Assembly: GCF_002563895.1 (NCBI RefSeq)
Contig: NZ_PDJB01000001.1
Location: 5,997,501 to 6,061,500 of the forward strand
Reading direction: 5' to 3'
Length of the DNA stretch: 64,000 nt
Origin: Pseudomonas lurida
Lineage (GTDB): Bacteria; Pseudomonadota; Gammaproteobacteria; Pseudomonadales; Pseudomonadaceae
Shown here piece after piece: positions 48,717 through 58,387 of the stretch. The notes beneath the pieces were generated by a model that saw only the letters and a list, made by a program, of their open reading frames with translations, was not told the DNA's origin and did no database searches. Every line of letters begins with the position of its first letter. The first letter of the stretch is position 1. Made by a program: the position numbers and the translations under genes.

Positions 48717-49289
48717 CTAGCGGTCGCCCGGAAACACATGGGTACCTGGCCAACGTCGCACCGAGCGCTGGAAGAACAAGCTGTTGGGCACTTGCACCAT
48801 CGCGCTGTCGGTTCCGGCCTCCGCCACTTCAACCAGCGTGGTGTAGAGCAGGTTGATCGCCACGACCCTGCCTTTCACCCCTGGTTTGTCGACGGTGTCC
48901 ACCAGTTCGACGATATCACCGAGACGAAACGGCCCGACGGTGAAGATCAGAATGGCGCACAGCAGGTTGGACAATACCGACCACATAGCGAAGAACGCCA
49001 CCGCTGCGACTGCGACAAACCCCGACAGCGCCGTCCACAACACCGTGGCAGAAACACCCAGGCGACCCAGTACAAAGATCAGCGCACTGCCCATGATCAG
49101 CCAGCGCAGGCCTCCGCGCAGCGGCATCAGCAATTGCGGGGGGAACGGGTAACGCTCACCCAGGCGAGTCAAGCCCTTGGCAACAAAACGCTGCGCGAGG
49201 TAGCCGGCCAGCAGGATCAGCAGGATTTGCACACCGATCCATACGGGCTCGACCCACTGCGTCGGTATAGGCAGCTGTAACGCTTCCAT
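48717..49289 (-). CDS. small-conductance mechanosensitive channel (MscS family, short form)
   Basis: 190 residues, shorter than E. coli MscS (286). Three predicted TM helices, the last being the pore-lining Ala/Gly-rich segment (LSGFVAVAAVAFFAMWSVLSN), then the MscS beta domain (GPFRLGDIVELVDTVDKPGVKGRV). The large C-terminal alpha/beta vestibule is mostly missing. The start overlaps the ABC-F stop (TGATG), so the two are coupled. Confidence 0.86.
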   Translation of the reverse strand: MEALQLPIPTQWVEPVWIGVQILLILLAGYLAQRFVAKGLTRLGERYPFPPQLLMPLRGGLRWLIMGSALIFVLGRLGVSATVLWTALSGFVAVAAVAFFAMWSVLSNLLCAILIFTVGPFRLGDIVELVDTVDKPGVKGRVVAINLLYTTLVEVAEAGTDSAMVQVPNSLFFQRSVRRWPGTHVFPGDR

Positions 49290-51199
49290 CAGGACAGCGC
49301 CTCCAGCTCCGCTTGCAGGGTTTCCAGCAGTTCGAGGGCTTCCATCCAGGTTTCCTCCAATTGCCCTTCGCGCACCTTGAGCTTGGCTTGTTCAGCCAGC
49401 AGGTCGCGCAACTCGTCCTTGCGAGCAGCTTCGTACACCGCGCTGTCGCCCAGGCTGGTTTCGATCTTGGCCAGGCGCTCGTGCACCTTGCCCAACTCGG
49501 CTTCCAGCTTGTCGGCTTCACGCTTGTGCGGCGCCAATTGTTGGCGCAATGCAGCGGCCGCCTGACGCTGGGCCTTCTTGTCGGTCTTGTCGGGGTTGAC
49601 CGGGGTATTGCTGACCGGCGCGTTGCGCAGGCGATATTCCGTCAACCAGCGGGCGTAGTCGTCCAGGTCGCCGTCGAATTCTTCGACTTTGCCATCGGCC
49701 ACCAGCAAGAAGTTATCCGTGGTGCTCTTGAGCAAGTGGCGATCGTGAGACACCACCAGTACCGCACCACTGAATTCCTGCAGGGCCATGGTCAGTGCCA
49801 GGCGCATTTCCAGGTCGAGGTGGTTGGTGGGTTCGTCGAGCAACAGCAGGTTCGGACGGTCCCAGGCGATCAACGCCAGGGCCAGGCGGGCTTTTTCGCC
49901 GCCGGAGAAATTCAGCACCGGCTCATCAATGCGCGCGCCACGGAAGTCGAAACCGCCCAGGAAGTCGCGCAGGGTCTGCTCGCGCTCGGTCGGCGCCAGG
50001 CGCTGCAAGTGCAGCAATGGGCTCGCCTTGGAGTCCAGAGAGTCCAACTGATGCTGGGCGAAGTAGCCCACCACCGTGTTCTCGCCACGGGTCAGCCGGC
50101 CGGCCAAGGGCGAAAGCTCACCGGACAGGTTCTTGATCAGTGTCGATTTGCCCGCACCGTTAGGGCCGAGCAAACCAATACGCGCACCCGGTGTGAGTTG
50201 CAGCTTCACTTTTTCCAGGATGGTTTTGTCGCCATACCCCAGGCGCGCATCGGAAAGATCCAGCAAGGGGCTGGAGATCTTCACCGACTCGCGGAACACG
50301 AAGTCGAACGGCGAATCAACGTGGGCCGCCGACAGTTCCTCCATGCGCTCCAGGGCCTTGATCCGGCTCTGGGCCTGACGGGCCTTGGTGGCCTGGGCCT
50401 TGAAGCGGGCGATGTAGCTTTCCATGTGCGCACGCTGCGCCTGCTGCTTCTCGTAGGCCTGTTGCTGCTGGGCCAGGCGTTCGGCGCGAGCGCGTTCGAA
50501 GGCTGTGTAGCCGCCACGGTAGAGCGTGATTTTCTTCTGTTCGACGTGGGCGATGTTGTCGACCACGGCGTCGAGGAAGTCCCTGTCGTGGGAGATCAGC
50601 AGCAAGGTGCCCTGATAATTCTTGAGGAAGTCTTCCAGCCACAGGATCGCATCGAGGTCCAAGTGGTTGGTCGGTTCGTCGAGCAGCAACAGGTCCGATG
50701 GGCACATCAACGCCTGCGCCAGGTTCAGGCGCATGCGCCAGCCCCCGGAGAAATCGGCGACCGGACGGTCCATTTGCTCGTTGGTAAAGCCAAGGCCGGC
50801 GAGCATCTTGCGGGCGCGGGCGTCGGCGGTGTAGCCGTCGGCGCTGTCGAGTTCCGAATGCAGGCGGGCCTGGGCGGCGCCGTCCTGGGCTTTCTCGGCC
50901 TCGGCCAGGTCGTGTTGCACCTGCCGCAGGCGCAGGTCGCCATCGAGCACGTAGTCGATCGCGATGCGGTCCAGGGTGTCGATCTCCTGGCGCATATGGG
51001 CGATGCGCCAGTCGGCCGGCAGCAAGCAGTCCCCGGAATCCGGGGTCAGCTCGCCCAGCAACAGGGCGAACAACGTGGATTTGCCGGCACCATTGGCACC
51101 GATCAGGCCGGCTTTGTGACCGGCGTGCAGGGTCAGCTCGGCGTCTTCGAGAAGACGTTGCGGGCCACGCTGTAATGTTAGGCTTTGAAGTCGGATCAT
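49289..51199 (-). CDS. ABC-F family ATPase (YheS/Uup-like)
   Basis: 636-residue soluble protein with two ABC domains and no membrane part. Domain 1 Walker A GANGAGKST and signature FSGGWRMRLNLAQAL; the ARM/P-site-tRNA linker (about residues 230-290) rich in Arg/Gln/Ala; domain 2 Walker A GPNGAGKST and signature FSGGEKARLALALI; a C-terminal coiled coil from about residue 560. ABC-F proteins bind the ribosomal E site and relieve stalling. The YheS type is suggested by length and C-terminal coiled coil. Confidence 0.92.
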   Translation of the reverse strand: MIRLQSLTLQRGPQRLLEDAELTLHAGHKAGLIGANGAGKSTLFALLLGELTPDSGDCLLPADWRIAHMRQEIDTLDRIAIDYVLDGDLRLRQVQHDLAEAEKAQDGAAQARLHSELDSADGYTADARARKMLAGLGFTNEQMDRPVADFSGGWRMRLNLAQALMCPSDLLLLDEPTNHLDLDAILWLEDFLKNYQGTLLLISHDRDFLDAVVDNIAHVEQKKITLYRGGYTAFERARAERLAQQQQAYEKQQAQRAHMESYIARFKAQATKARQAQSRIKALERMEELSAAHVDSPFDFVFRESVKISSPLLDLSDARLGYGDKTILEKVKLQLTPGARIGLLGPNGAGKSTLIKNLSGELSPLAGRLTRGENTVVGYFAQHQLDSLDSKASPLLHLQRLAPTEREQTLRDFLGGFDFRGARIDEPVLNFSGGEKARLALALIAWDRPNLLLLDEPTNHLDLEMRLALTMALQEFSGAVLVVSHDRHLLKSTTDNFLLVADGKVEEFDGDLDDYARWLTEYRLRNAPVSNTPVNPDKTDKKAQRQAAAALRQQLAPHKREADKLEAELGKVHERLAKIETSLGDSAVYEAARKDELRDLLAEQAKLKVREGQLEETWMEALELLETLQAELEALS

Positions 51200-51249
51200 A
51201 ATGGCGGCGGAGTCTACCAGCTTCGTTGGCCGCTGGCTTGGGTGTGAAT

Positions 51250-51717
51250 ATGTGCGCTGACCTGTGGAGCTTTGCCCTATCGACTTACGCCCGGCCGGGC
51301 GTCGAAGCCGCTTGCCTGCGTTTGCAACAGCAAGGTGCGGATGTGTGCCTGTTGCTGTGTGGCGCCTGGCTGGAGCAGCGCGCAGTGACCGCGACCGCCG
51401 AACGCATGCAAGCCCTGAAACAGATTGCCAGGCCTTGGCAGGCGCAGGTGATCGAACCGTTACGACACGTACGTACGCAATGGCGTGGCATGGCGCAGCA
51501 GGATGAGGATCTGGCGAGTTTACGCGAACGGGTCAAGGCCTTGGAGCTGGACGCCGAACGGCAGCTGCTGACGCGACTGCAAACGCTGGCACAAGCATGG
51601 CCGACAGGCGAGCCGATGGACCCAGGATTGTGGCTGGAAGGACTGGCGGCTGAGGATGCCGCCAACCTTGACCACGACGCGCTGCAGCAGCTGCGCGTCG
51701 TGGCCACCAGCACTTAG
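51250..51717 (+). CDS. TIGR02444 family protein
   Basis: 155-residue all-helical cytoplasmic protein starting MCADLWSFALSTYARPGVEAA and containing CLLLCGAWLEQR. ATG 51250 is chosen over an upstream TTG. It matches the uncharacterised gammaproteobacterial TIGR02444 family. It is divergent from the ABC-F gene and overlaps algP by 3-4 nt tail to tail. No function is known. Confidence 0.85.
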   Translation: MCADLWSFALSTYARPGVEAACLRLQQQGADVCLLLCGAWLEQRAVTATAERMQALKQIARPWQAQVIEPLRHVRTQWRGMAQQDEDLASLRERVKALELDAERQLLTRLQTLAQAWPTGEPMDPGLWLEGLAAEDAANLDHDALQQLRVVATST

Positions 51718-52898
51718 GAAGCGCTGGTTGGGGTGGTGCTTGGCGCTACCGGAGCAGGGGTGCTGCTGGCCGGTGCAGTTGGAGCGGTGGGCGCTACCGG
51801 GGCGGCAGCAGGTGTCGCTGGCTTGGCCGGTGCTGGTTTTGCAGCAGCAGGTTTGGCAGCTGGCTTGGCGGCTGGTTTCGCAGCAGCAGGTTTGGCAACT
51901 GGCTTGGCGGCTGGTTTTGCAGCGGGAGGTTTCGCAGCTGGCTTGGCGGCTGGTTTTGCAGCGGGAGGTTTCGCAGCTGGCTTGGCGGCTGGTTTTGCAG
52001 CAGCAGGTTTGGCAGCTGGCTTGGCGGCTGGTTTTGCTGCAGCCGTTTTAGCAGCTGGCTTGGCGGCTGGTTTTGCAGCGGCCGTTTTAGCAGCTGGCTT
52101 GGCGGCTGGTTTTGCAGCAGCTGTTTTAGCAGCTGGCTTGGCGGCTGGTTTTGCTGCAGCCGTTTTAGCAGCTGGCTTGGCAGCTGGTTTTGCTGCAGCC
52201 GTTTTAGCAGCTGGCTTGGCGGCTGGTTTTGCTGCGGCAGTTTTAGCAGCTGGCTTGGCGGCTGGTTTTGCTGCGGCCGTTTTAGCAGCTGGTTTTGCAG
52301 CGGCCGTTTTAGCAGCTGGCTTGGCAGCAGGTTTTGCTGCGGCAGTTTTAGCAGCTGGCTTGGCGGCTGGTTTTGCTGCAGCCGTTTTAGCAGCTGGCTT
52401 GGCAGCAGGTTTTGCTGCGGCTTTCGCAGGTGCCTTGGCAGCAACAGCCTTGCTCGCCGGCTTTTTCGCCGCGCTTGCTGCAACAGCTTTTGCAGGGGTA
52501 CGAGTGCCCAGCACTTTCGCCACAGCTTCCTTCACACGACCAACGCCCTGGGCCAGTTTCAGGCTTTCCTGAGCGTCTTTTTTGAGTTGGGAAATGTAGG
52601 CGCGGGTTTCAGCTTGGCGATCCTTGAGAGCATCCAGCAGGTCCTCAAGTTCTTTGACAGCGTCTTTGGCTTTGGCTTGAGCCTTGGCCTTGCCGGCAGT
52701 CGCGGCGTCTTGCAGTTTGGTGCGGGATTTGTGCAGCTTTTCTTGCGCTTTACCGCGTTGTTTTTCCAGCTTGGCGAGCAGTTTTTCTGCATCGGCCAAC
52801 GCTTGGGAACAGGCGCTTTCCAGATGCTCGAGCAAGCTGCCCGAAAGTTGTTGGAGTAAATGCAACGGGGTATTAACAGGCTTCTGTTTGGCCGACAT
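51714..52898 (-). CDS. algP: AlgP (AlgR3), histone H1-like alginate regulator
   Basis: 394 residues. The N-terminal 140 residues form a charged coiled coil (CSQALADAEKLLAKLEKQRG); the remainder is a low-complexity Lys/Pro/Ala tail built on KPAA units, then an Ala/Pro/Thr-rich end. In P. aeruginosa AlgP (352 aa) promotes algD transcription and its DNA repeats recombine. The protein probably binds DNA through the lysine tail, like eukaryotic H1. A GC-rich gap separates it from the divergent FKBP gene. Confidence 0.92.
   Translation of the reverse strand: MSAKQKPVNTPLHLLQQLSGSLLEHLESACSQALADAEKLLAKLEKQRGKAQEKLHKSRTKLQDAATAGKAKAQAKAKDAVKELEDLLDALKDRQAETRAYISQLKKDAQESLKLAQGVGRVKEAVAKVLGTRTPAKAVAASAAKKPASKAVAAKAPAKAAAKPAAKPAAKTAAAKPAAKPAAKTAAAKPAAKPAAKTAAAKPAAKTAAAKPAAKPAAKTAAAKPAAKPAAKTAAAKPAAKPAAKTAAAKPAAKPAAKTAAAKPAAKPAAKTAAAKPAAKPAAKTAAAKPAAKPAAKPAAAKPAAKPAAKPPAAKPAAKPAAKPPAAKPAAKPVAKPAAAKPAAKPAAKPAAAKPAPAKPATPAAAPVAPTAPTAPASSTPAPVAPSTTPTSAS
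51838..52425. repeat. tandem repeat inside algP (39-bp units of 12-bp subrepeats)
   Basis: The region encodes about fourteen copies of a 13-residue unit of the type AAAKPAAKPAAKT, with one 9-residue short copy, and a distal group where KT is replaced by KP. The short copy and near-identical units are signs of slippage or unequal recombination. It is in frame throughout. Confidence 0.85.
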
Positions 52899-53090
52899 GG
52901 TTTACCTCCTGGCTGACGTGGGTGCGGCTCATACTAGCCCTCTGCTCTTACCGCCGCTAGGGCATGTTGACAGTATCCTTTGCCTCGCGTTGCACCGTGC
53001 GAAAATTCTTATCGTTATAACGAAAATACGCGGCACTTTTTACCCCCTCACACTGGCATAATTCGTCGCACTTTCGGCGGGAGAATGCCC

Positions 53091-53768
53091 ATGACGCGTT
53101 ACCTTTTTCTTGTGCTTGGCCTGGCGATTTCGGCGGCCAATGCGAGCGAGCAATCGCCGTCCAAAACCACCGAACAGAACCAGCACGATCTCGCCTACAG
53201 CCTGGGCGCCAGCCTTGGTGAACGCCTGCGCCAGGAGGTTCCCGACCTGCAGATCCAGGCGTTGATCGACGGCCTCAAGCAAGCGTATCAAGGTAAGCCG
53301 CTGGCGCTGGACAACGCACGCATCGAGCAGCTACTTGCCGAGCACGAAGCACAGAACGAAGCCGATACGCAGGCACCTCAAAGCGAAAAATCACTCGCCG
53401 CCGAACAACAATTCCTGAGCAAGGAAAAAGCCGTAAAAGGTGTGCGCGAGTTGGCGGATGGAATTCTGCTCACCGAACTTACGCCCGGTACTGGCGACAA
53501 GCCGACGGCCAGCGATCAAGTTCAAGTGAAGTACGTGGGACGGCTACCCGATGGCACCGTGTTTGACCAGAGCGCGCAACCCCAGTGGTTTCGGCTGGAC
53601 AGCGTGATCAGCGGTTGGAGCAGTGCGTTGCAACAGATGCCCGTAGGGGCGAAATGGCGCCTGGTGATTCCATCGGCCCAGGCCTATGGCGCGGACGGTG
53701 CCGGTGAACTGATCCCGCCCTATACGCCTCTGGTGTTCGAGATCGAGCTGCTCGCGACACGACGCTGA
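53091..53768 (+). CDS. FKBP-type peptidyl-prolyl isomerase (periplasmic)
   Basis: 225 residues. Signal peptide to about SAANA, an N-terminal dimerisation domain of the FkpA/Mip type (QNQHDLAYSLGASLGERLRQ), a linker helix, and a C-terminal FKBP domain (VQVKYVGRLPDGTVFDQS ... SAQAYGADGAGELIPPYTPL). ATG 53091 is chosen: the GGGAG site is about 7 nt upstream, while ATG 53085 is too close. It is located between algP and algQ as in P. aeruginosa. Confidence 0.9.
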   Translation: MTRYLFLVLGLAISAANASEQSPSKTTEQNQHDLAYSLGASLGERLRQEVPDLQIQALIDGLKQAYQGKPLALDNARIEQLLAEHEAQNEADTQAPQSEKSLAAEQQFLSKEKAVKGVRELADGILLTELTPGTGDKPTASDQVQVKYVGRLPDGTVFDQSAQPQWFRLDSVISGWSSALQQMPVGAKWRLVIPSAQAYGADGAGELIPPYTPLVFEIELLATRR

Positions 53769-53774
53769 GCCAAT

Positions 53775-53806
53775 AAAAAACGGTGCGTCATGCGCACCGT
53801 TTTTTT
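53775..53806. terminator. bidirectional intrinsic terminator between FKBP gene and algQ
   Basis: A6-CGGTGCG stem pairing with CGCACCG-T7 around a TCATG loop. The A and T tracts serve both convergent genes. Confidence 0.88.
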
Positions 53807-53822
53807 ATACCGCTGTCGAGGT

Positions 53823-54281
53823 TCAAGCCTGGGTAGCAGACTCTTCCTTGTGGGCGTTGTGCAGCACTTCGATCAGGCAATCTTCCAACTCGAATCGCTC
53901 ATGCAGCAACGCACCCAATTCCTTGAATTTTTCTGCAACACAGTTTCCGGCATCACACAGGTCCGTGAACGCCAGCAGCTTCTCGGTGATGACGTCGATG
54001 CGCGGATAGAGGGTCTCAGCCAAGTCCAGGCCACGCTGATCGTCGAAGGCTTCCGCCTCCTTGGTCAGTTGCTCGTAGACGCCGAAATGGCCGGCTGACA
54101 CATAGTCCACTAACACACCGCAAAAATCCTGCAACGGTTCACGATTCTCAGCCAGTGCCTCGGGCTTGGCGCCGAGAGCATCAAAGGCCCGAACCAGTTC
54201 GTGACGTGCCTTCAACCAGCTGTCGATCAGCTTGTGCACCCCACCCCAGCGTTCCTGAGCATTCTGACAACTTTCCAGCAT
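53823..54281 (-). CDS. algQ: AlgQ (Rsd/AlgQ family anti-sigma-70 factor)
   Basis: 152-residue helical protein, starting [20 protein letters not shown] with the conserved RWGG patch that binds region 4 of sigma-70. The C-terminal half contains [14 protein letters not shown]. In Pseudomonas AlgQ (AlgR2) promotes alginate and siderophore gene expression by freeing core polymerase for other sigma factors. It is monocistronic, with its own terminator. Confidence 0.93.
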   Translation of the reverse strand: MLESCQNAQERWGGVHKLIDSWLKARHELVRAFDALGAKPEALAENREPLQDFCGVLVDYVSAGHFGVYEQLTKEAEAFDDQRGLDLAETLYPRIDVITEKLLAFTDLCDAGNCVAEKFKELGALLHERFELEDCLIEVLHNAHKEESATQA

Positions 54282-54491
54282 GATGATCTCTCTTCCCTAG
54301 TAGGGGCGCTGCCGCCTGGTGCCCGCGCAACACTTCAAGGATAAAGCAGCAGCCGGACAAGGCCGCGTCTGACAAACGGTTTCGATAACACGTGCGGGCC
54401 AGATTATGCCCGCATGACTATGGCTTCAAGGTACGCAGGAGAGAAAGTTCATACAAGTGTTTAATCCCGTCCTACAAACTGAGACTGGCCT

Positions 54492-55013
54492 TCAGTTCCT
54501 CGCCAGGCGCAAACGCGGGCTCAAGAACAACCGTGAAAACTGCAGGATGTTCAGGATCAGCATCCCGACGAAGAACAACAGGCTCCACTCTGGAAGGCTT
54601 AGGTCAAACAGCGTCCAAGTGATCTCCACGCAGTCGACGGTACCTTTGACGGTCAATTGCAGGGCCTGCCAAAACGACAGGTTTTCGATCATGTAGTGAA
54701 GGCTGGGCCAGCAGTCGGCTGCCTGGTCCGGTGCGGCGTTTTGTAGCAATACCTGGCGCACGGCAGTCATGGCGCCGAGCAGCGCGAAGCCCATGCTTGC
54801 CAGCCCGTAAACGTAGATGACGGAACGCCTGGGGTTATGGAGGGCGGCGACGAGGTTGATCAAGGTGACAGCGGCCAGGAACGCCCGCTGCATCTGGCAC
54901 AGGAAGCAAGGGCGCAGTGAGACGCCGAACTCAAGGTAAAAAGACGCGCCCAATGTCAGCGCACCTGCCAGGAACGCAAGGAAAAACAATGAGCGTGAAG
55001 GGGCCAAAGACAT
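54492..55013 (-). CDS. dsbB: disulfide bond formation protein B
   Basis: 173-residue inner-membrane quinone-linked oxidase that re-oxidises DsbA. Four TM helices; first redox pair Cys36/Cys39 in RPCFLCQMQR; second periplasmic pair Cys101 and Cys128. Both pairs are intact. P. aeruginosa has two such genes; the copy at this locus is often called dsbH or dsbB1. It is flanked by non-coding gaps of about 210 and 237 bp in which no gene was recognised. Confidence 0.92.
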   Translation of the reverse strand: MSLAPSRSLFFLAFLAGALTLGASFYLEFGVSLRPCFLCQMQRAFLAAVTLINLVAALHNPRRSVIYVYGLASMGFALLGAMTAVRQVLLQNAAPDQAADCWPSLHYMIENLSFWQALQLTVKGTVDCVEITWTLFDLSLPEWSLLFFVGMLILNILQFSRLFLSPRLRLARN

Positions 55014-55201
55014 GCTTTATCCGCATCGCGAAAGATAGGTCGCTACGGTAGAGGAAAGGCCTGACCGCTTTCAATACATGCCAGAGCAGACGATTCCGCG
55101 AGAGGGTAAGGACTTCCCACCAGAAGATGGAAGACTTAGGGCAATCGAGCGTCGGACTTTGCCCACAAGCGCTCTAGCGCCACTCTTTTCGAGTTTTTGA
55201 A

Positions 55202-55233
55202 GGGTTGGCTACCAGACATATCCGAGCCAACCC
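55202..55233. terminator. stem-loop after hemY
   Basis: GGGTTGGCT and AGCCAACCC form a perfect 9-bp stem with a 14-nt loop, 18 bp beyond the hemY stop. A T-tract is lacking, so it is a weak or factor-assisted terminator at most. Confidence 0.45.
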
Positions 55234-55250
55234 TCCTGCACTTTCCTACA

Positions 55251-56492
55251 TCAGGCGCGTGCCGGGACAGGCAGGGGTGATGCCAGCAAACGGTTATCCA
55301 GCAACCCAAGCCCCTCCTGGAACAGCTGGTTACTGCGCTCAGTGTCACCCAGTTGGGCCAGCAAACGCGCCAGCTCGGCGCAGGCTTCAGGATTGCGTTG
55401 CACCTGCAGACTGCTTTCCAGGTAATCCCGCGCCTTGCCCCACAGGCTGTTTTGCAAGCACAGGCGTCCCAGCGTCAACAGCAGGCTGGCATCGCCCGGG
55501 TGGTCCTTGAGCCAGCCCTCGGCAAACTTCAATTGCCGGGCTGGATCGCTACCACGCAACAGGCCATATAGCCGGATCAGGTGGCTGTCGTAGCTGCGCT
55601 TGATCGCGACACGCAACACTTCTTCCGCCTTGGCGTCGGCGCCCAGCTGGCGCAGTTGCTCTGCATAGGCCAGAACCAGTTGTGGCTCCTGGCGCTGGGC
55701 GGAAGTCAGTTGCTGCCAGGCCCGCTCAAGGGATTGCAAGCCGGCTTCGCCCTGTTCTTCACGTTGGGCTGCAAGGCTCAGGTTCTCACCCCAGGCACGG
55801 CGCTCAAGCTCGGCCAACTCGCTGGCAGGCAGCACTTTGTCTTTGCGCAGTTCCGGCAGCAGGCGGATCACCGATGACCAATCGCCTCGCTGCTGATGCA
55901 GGCGCTGCAATTGACGCAGGACCTGCGCGTTATGAGGATGACGCTCATGCATCGCCTGCAAGGTGATCAGTGCGCCCTCGCTGTCGCCGCGGTCCAGCTG
56001 CAGTTGCGCATGGCTCAAGGCAACCGCCAGCTCGGCCTGGGGCTGGCGCTCCAGGGCGCGTTCCAGCAAGCCGTCGGACTCTTCGTAACGTCCCTGCTCA
56101 TTCGCTGCACGGGCCGCGCCGAGGTAGTACAGCAATGGATGGCGCTCGGCTTCGGCAGCACGGTGCAGGTGGCGCTCAGCGCTGGCCCAGCGGCCTTCGG
56201 CGAGGTCCATCTGGCCTTGCTCGATGGCGATCTGCACGCGGCGGCTGCGGTTACGCCGCGACCACGGGTTGACCACGCCACCGGAAGTGGTGACCAGGCT
56301 CAACAGCACCCGGATCAGGTAGATCGCCAAACCGAGGACAAACACCGCCACCACAGTCGCCCACAGGCTCGACTCGTAATGCAGTACATGCGGGTAGGTA
56401 ATCAGCACGTAGCCGGTGTGTTTCGAAATGCCCACAGCCAGTGCCAGCGCGATTGCAATTGCCAGCACCAGGATCACATAGAAACGCTTCAT
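55251..56492 (-). CDS. hemY: HemY-like tetratricopeptide membrane protein
   Basis: 413 residues. Two N-terminal TM helices (MKRFYVILVLAIAIALALAV and the next at about 40-62) then a long TPR-type helical array (RHLHRAAEAERHPLLYYLGAARAANEQGRY). This proteobacterial HemY is not protoporphyrinogen oxidase; it is proposed to help assemble the late haem enzymes at the membrane. It ends the hemC-hemD-hemX-hemY operon, 5 bp after hemX. Confidence 0.92.
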   Translation of the reverse strand: MKRFYVILVLAIAIALALAVGISKHTGYVLITYPHVLHYESSLWATVVAVFVLGLAIYLIRVLLSLVTTSGGVVNPWSRRNRSRRVQIAIEQGQMDLAEGRWASAERHLHRAAEAERHPLLYYLGAARAANEQGRYEESDGLLERALERQPQAELAVALSHAQLQLDRGDSEGALITLQAMHERHPHNAQVLRQLQRLHQQRGDWSSVIRLLPELRKDKVLPASELAELERRAWGENLSLAAQREEQGEAGLQSLERAWQQLTSAQRQEPQLVLAYAEQLRQLGADAKAEEVLRVAIKRSYDSHLIRLYGLLRGSDPARQLKFAEGWLKDHPGDASLLLTLGRLCLQNSLWGKARDYLESSLQVQRNPEACAELARLLAQLGDTERSNQLFQEGLGLLDNRLLASPLPVPARA

Positions 56493-56497
56493 CGGCT

Positions 56498-57610
56498 CTA
56501 CTCCTGCTTCGCCGGCGTCGCCGCCGCCTTGGCTTCGTCGGCAGACAGATGACGACGCTCAAGGTACGCCTGCACCGCAGCCAGGCTCGCCGCCAGGTCC
56601 GGCGTCTTCACCGAAACCGCCTTGGGCTCAAGCTCGGCGATACGCGCCAGCATCGCCTTGCTCTGCGGATTGTCCTGGTTGAAGTTGTCCTGCAACACGC
56701 TGCGGGCCTCGCCCAGGGAGCGGCTGTAGACGGCCGACTCGCCGTTGAGCGCCGCCCATTGTGCTTGCTCCAGGGCCAGGCTAAGGGCCAGGCGTACCTG
56801 GTTCAGACCCTGGCCGGCGAGCAGCGGACGGATGTTGTCATCGGGGTTGAAGTCGATGCGAAAGTAACGGGAAATCTGCTCCCACCACTGTTTCCAGCGG
56901 CTGTCCGTATCAGTGTTCGGGCGCCCCTCGGAAGCAGGTTCCGTCAGCTGATACTCAGGGGCAATGGCCGCCAACTGCACGACCTGGTCACGCAAGGCCG
57001 CCAATTGCAGATACAGCCCGGTGCGGTCCGGCTGCTCGGTGCTGCGCAGCGCGGCAAGGCTCTTGGCCAATTGCTCGCGGGCGGCATAGGCACCTGGATC
57101 GCTTTGCTCACGAAGAATTTCGTCGGCCCCCTGGACCAGCGCCTGGGCGCTGTTGATATCCTGCAGGGCAGACAAGCGCAGGCTCGCCAAGCGAATCAAA
57201 TGTTCGGCCTCGGCCAGGCGCCAATCCTTGCGGCTGGCCCCCAGTACGGTTTCCAGGCGCTGGCTCAGCTGTTGCTGGTCACCTTGCAACTGGGCCACCA
57301 AGCGACGGCGCTCCTCCAGCTCATCCGCACCCGGCAATTGCGCCAGGCGCGCGGCCAGCTGTTGCTGGCTTTGCTTGAGGCACTGGGACTGGTCATCGAG
57401 GGTCTGCACCTGGCCCAACTGCTGTTGGCTGCTGGCTTGCAGGGCGCGGACCTGCCAGATCCCCCAGCCGCCGGCGGCAACACCCGCGGCGCCGAGCAGC
57501 AGGGCGACGATTGCCAGGCCATTGCCACGGCGCGGCGCGATGACCGGTGACTCAACCGGCGCCTCAAGTGCGGGTTGGGTTTCATCTTTAGGCAAGGCTG
57601 TTTCGCTCAC
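56498..57610 (-). CDS. hemX: HemX-like membrane protein
   Basis: 370 residues with one TM helix (GNGLAIVALLLGAAGVAAGGWGIW, about residues 30-52) following a short cytoplasmic tail, and a large coiled-coil-rich periplasmic part. Often annotated as uroporphyrinogen-III C-methyltransferase, but it has no SAM-binding motif and is not expected to be an enzyme. The role is probably structural, with HemY. Confidence 0.92.
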   Translation of the reverse strand: MSETALPKDETQPALEAPVESPVIAPRRGNGLAIVALLLGAAGVAAGGWGIWQVRALQASSQQQLGQVQTLDDQSQCLKQSQQQLAARLAQLPGADELEERRRLVAQLQGDQQQLSQRLETVLGASRKDWRLAEAEHLIRLASLRLSALQDINSAQALVQGADEILREQSDPGAYAAREQLAKSLAALRSTEQPDRTGLYLQLAALRDQVVQLAAIAPEYQLTEPASEGRPNTDTDSRWKQWWEQISRYFRIDFNPDDNIRPLLAGQGLNQVRLALSLALEQAQWAALNGESAVYSRSLGEARSVLQDNFNQDNPQSKAMLARIAELEPKAVSVKTPDLAASLAAVQAYLERRHLSADEAKAAATPAKQE

Positions 57611-57628
57611 GTATCCGTCCTTTGCGTT

Positions 57629-58387
57629 TCAGAGAGTGGGAACGGTATAGCTCCGTATCGCCACTAACAAAGCCGCGGCACTCGCACCGCGACAATCCAC
57701 AACTTTTTCTGCGCCAGCGGCCCGCGCCATTTCCTGGACTCGCGGGCTCGGCACGAACAACGGCAGCTGAGCCACCTGTGGCCAATCGGCTCCGGCCAGG
57801 GCCTGCAGGTGTAAAAAACCCTGCCCACTGCTGACCACCAGGCCGTTCAAGCGTTCCAACTGGATGCGTTGCATCAATATCCCGGCGTCGTAGTCCGGCA
57901 GGAAACGGCGATACAACTCCAGATAGTCGACACTAGCACCTTGCTCACGCAAGCGCTCCGCCAGCAGTTCGCGACCGCCCTCGCCGCGCAGGATCAATAC
58001 CTGGGCATTGGGGCGAGCGATAGCCTCGCGCAACGCAGGCAATTGAAGCAAGGCCTCGCTGTCATCGCCAGTCGAGGGGTAGTGAACGTCGAGGCCGTGA
58101 TCAGCCAGTACCTGTGCGGTGGCTGCGCCGACACTGAACCACGGCAGTGGCTTCACTGCTCGCTCCAGCTGCCGCACGGCCAGGCGTGCGGCTGGCTTAC
58201 TGACGACGATCACCGCGCAGTAGCGGCCCAGGTCATGGAAGACAGCCTGCTGTTCGGGTGTAACGGGGAGCGGCTCGATGTCGAGCAACGGCAAGCTGCT
58301 GCTGAAAATACCCGCGTCGGACAACGTGGCCGCCAGGGCCATCGACTCCTCGGCAGGCCGCGTCAGCAGCAGGCGCCATTCGGTCAC
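57629..58387 (-). CDS. hemD: uroporphyrinogen-III synthase
   Basis: 252-residue two-domain enzyme that cyclises hydroxymethylbilane with inversion of ring D. Weakly conserved family, but the typical N-terminus [17 protein letters not shown], the [18 protein letters not shown] strand-helix and the [17 protein letters not shown] segment are visible. Its start overlaps hemC by 4 nt (ATGA). Confidence 0.93.
   Translation of the reverse strand: MTEWRLLLTRPAEESMALAATLSDAGIFSSSLPLLDIEPLPVTPEQQAVFHDLGRYCAVIVVSKPAARLAVRQLERAVKPLPWFSVGAATAQVLADHGLDVHYPSTGDDSEALLQLPALREAIARPNAQVLILRGEGGRELLAERLREQGASVDYLELYRRFLPDYDAGILMQRIQLERLNGLVVSSGQGFLHLQALAGADWPQVAQLPLFVPSPRVQEMARAAGAEKVVDCRGASAAALLVAIRSYTVPTL

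Noticed and set aside
51838..52425. CRISPR-like regular repeats
   Set aside because: Repeats are contiguous, coding and without unique spacers.
51733..52572. 279-codon plus-strand open frame through algP encoding Gly/Phe/Ala repeats
   Set aside because: It is the exact antisense of the KPAA repeat, open only because the repeat codons lack stops on the opposite strand.
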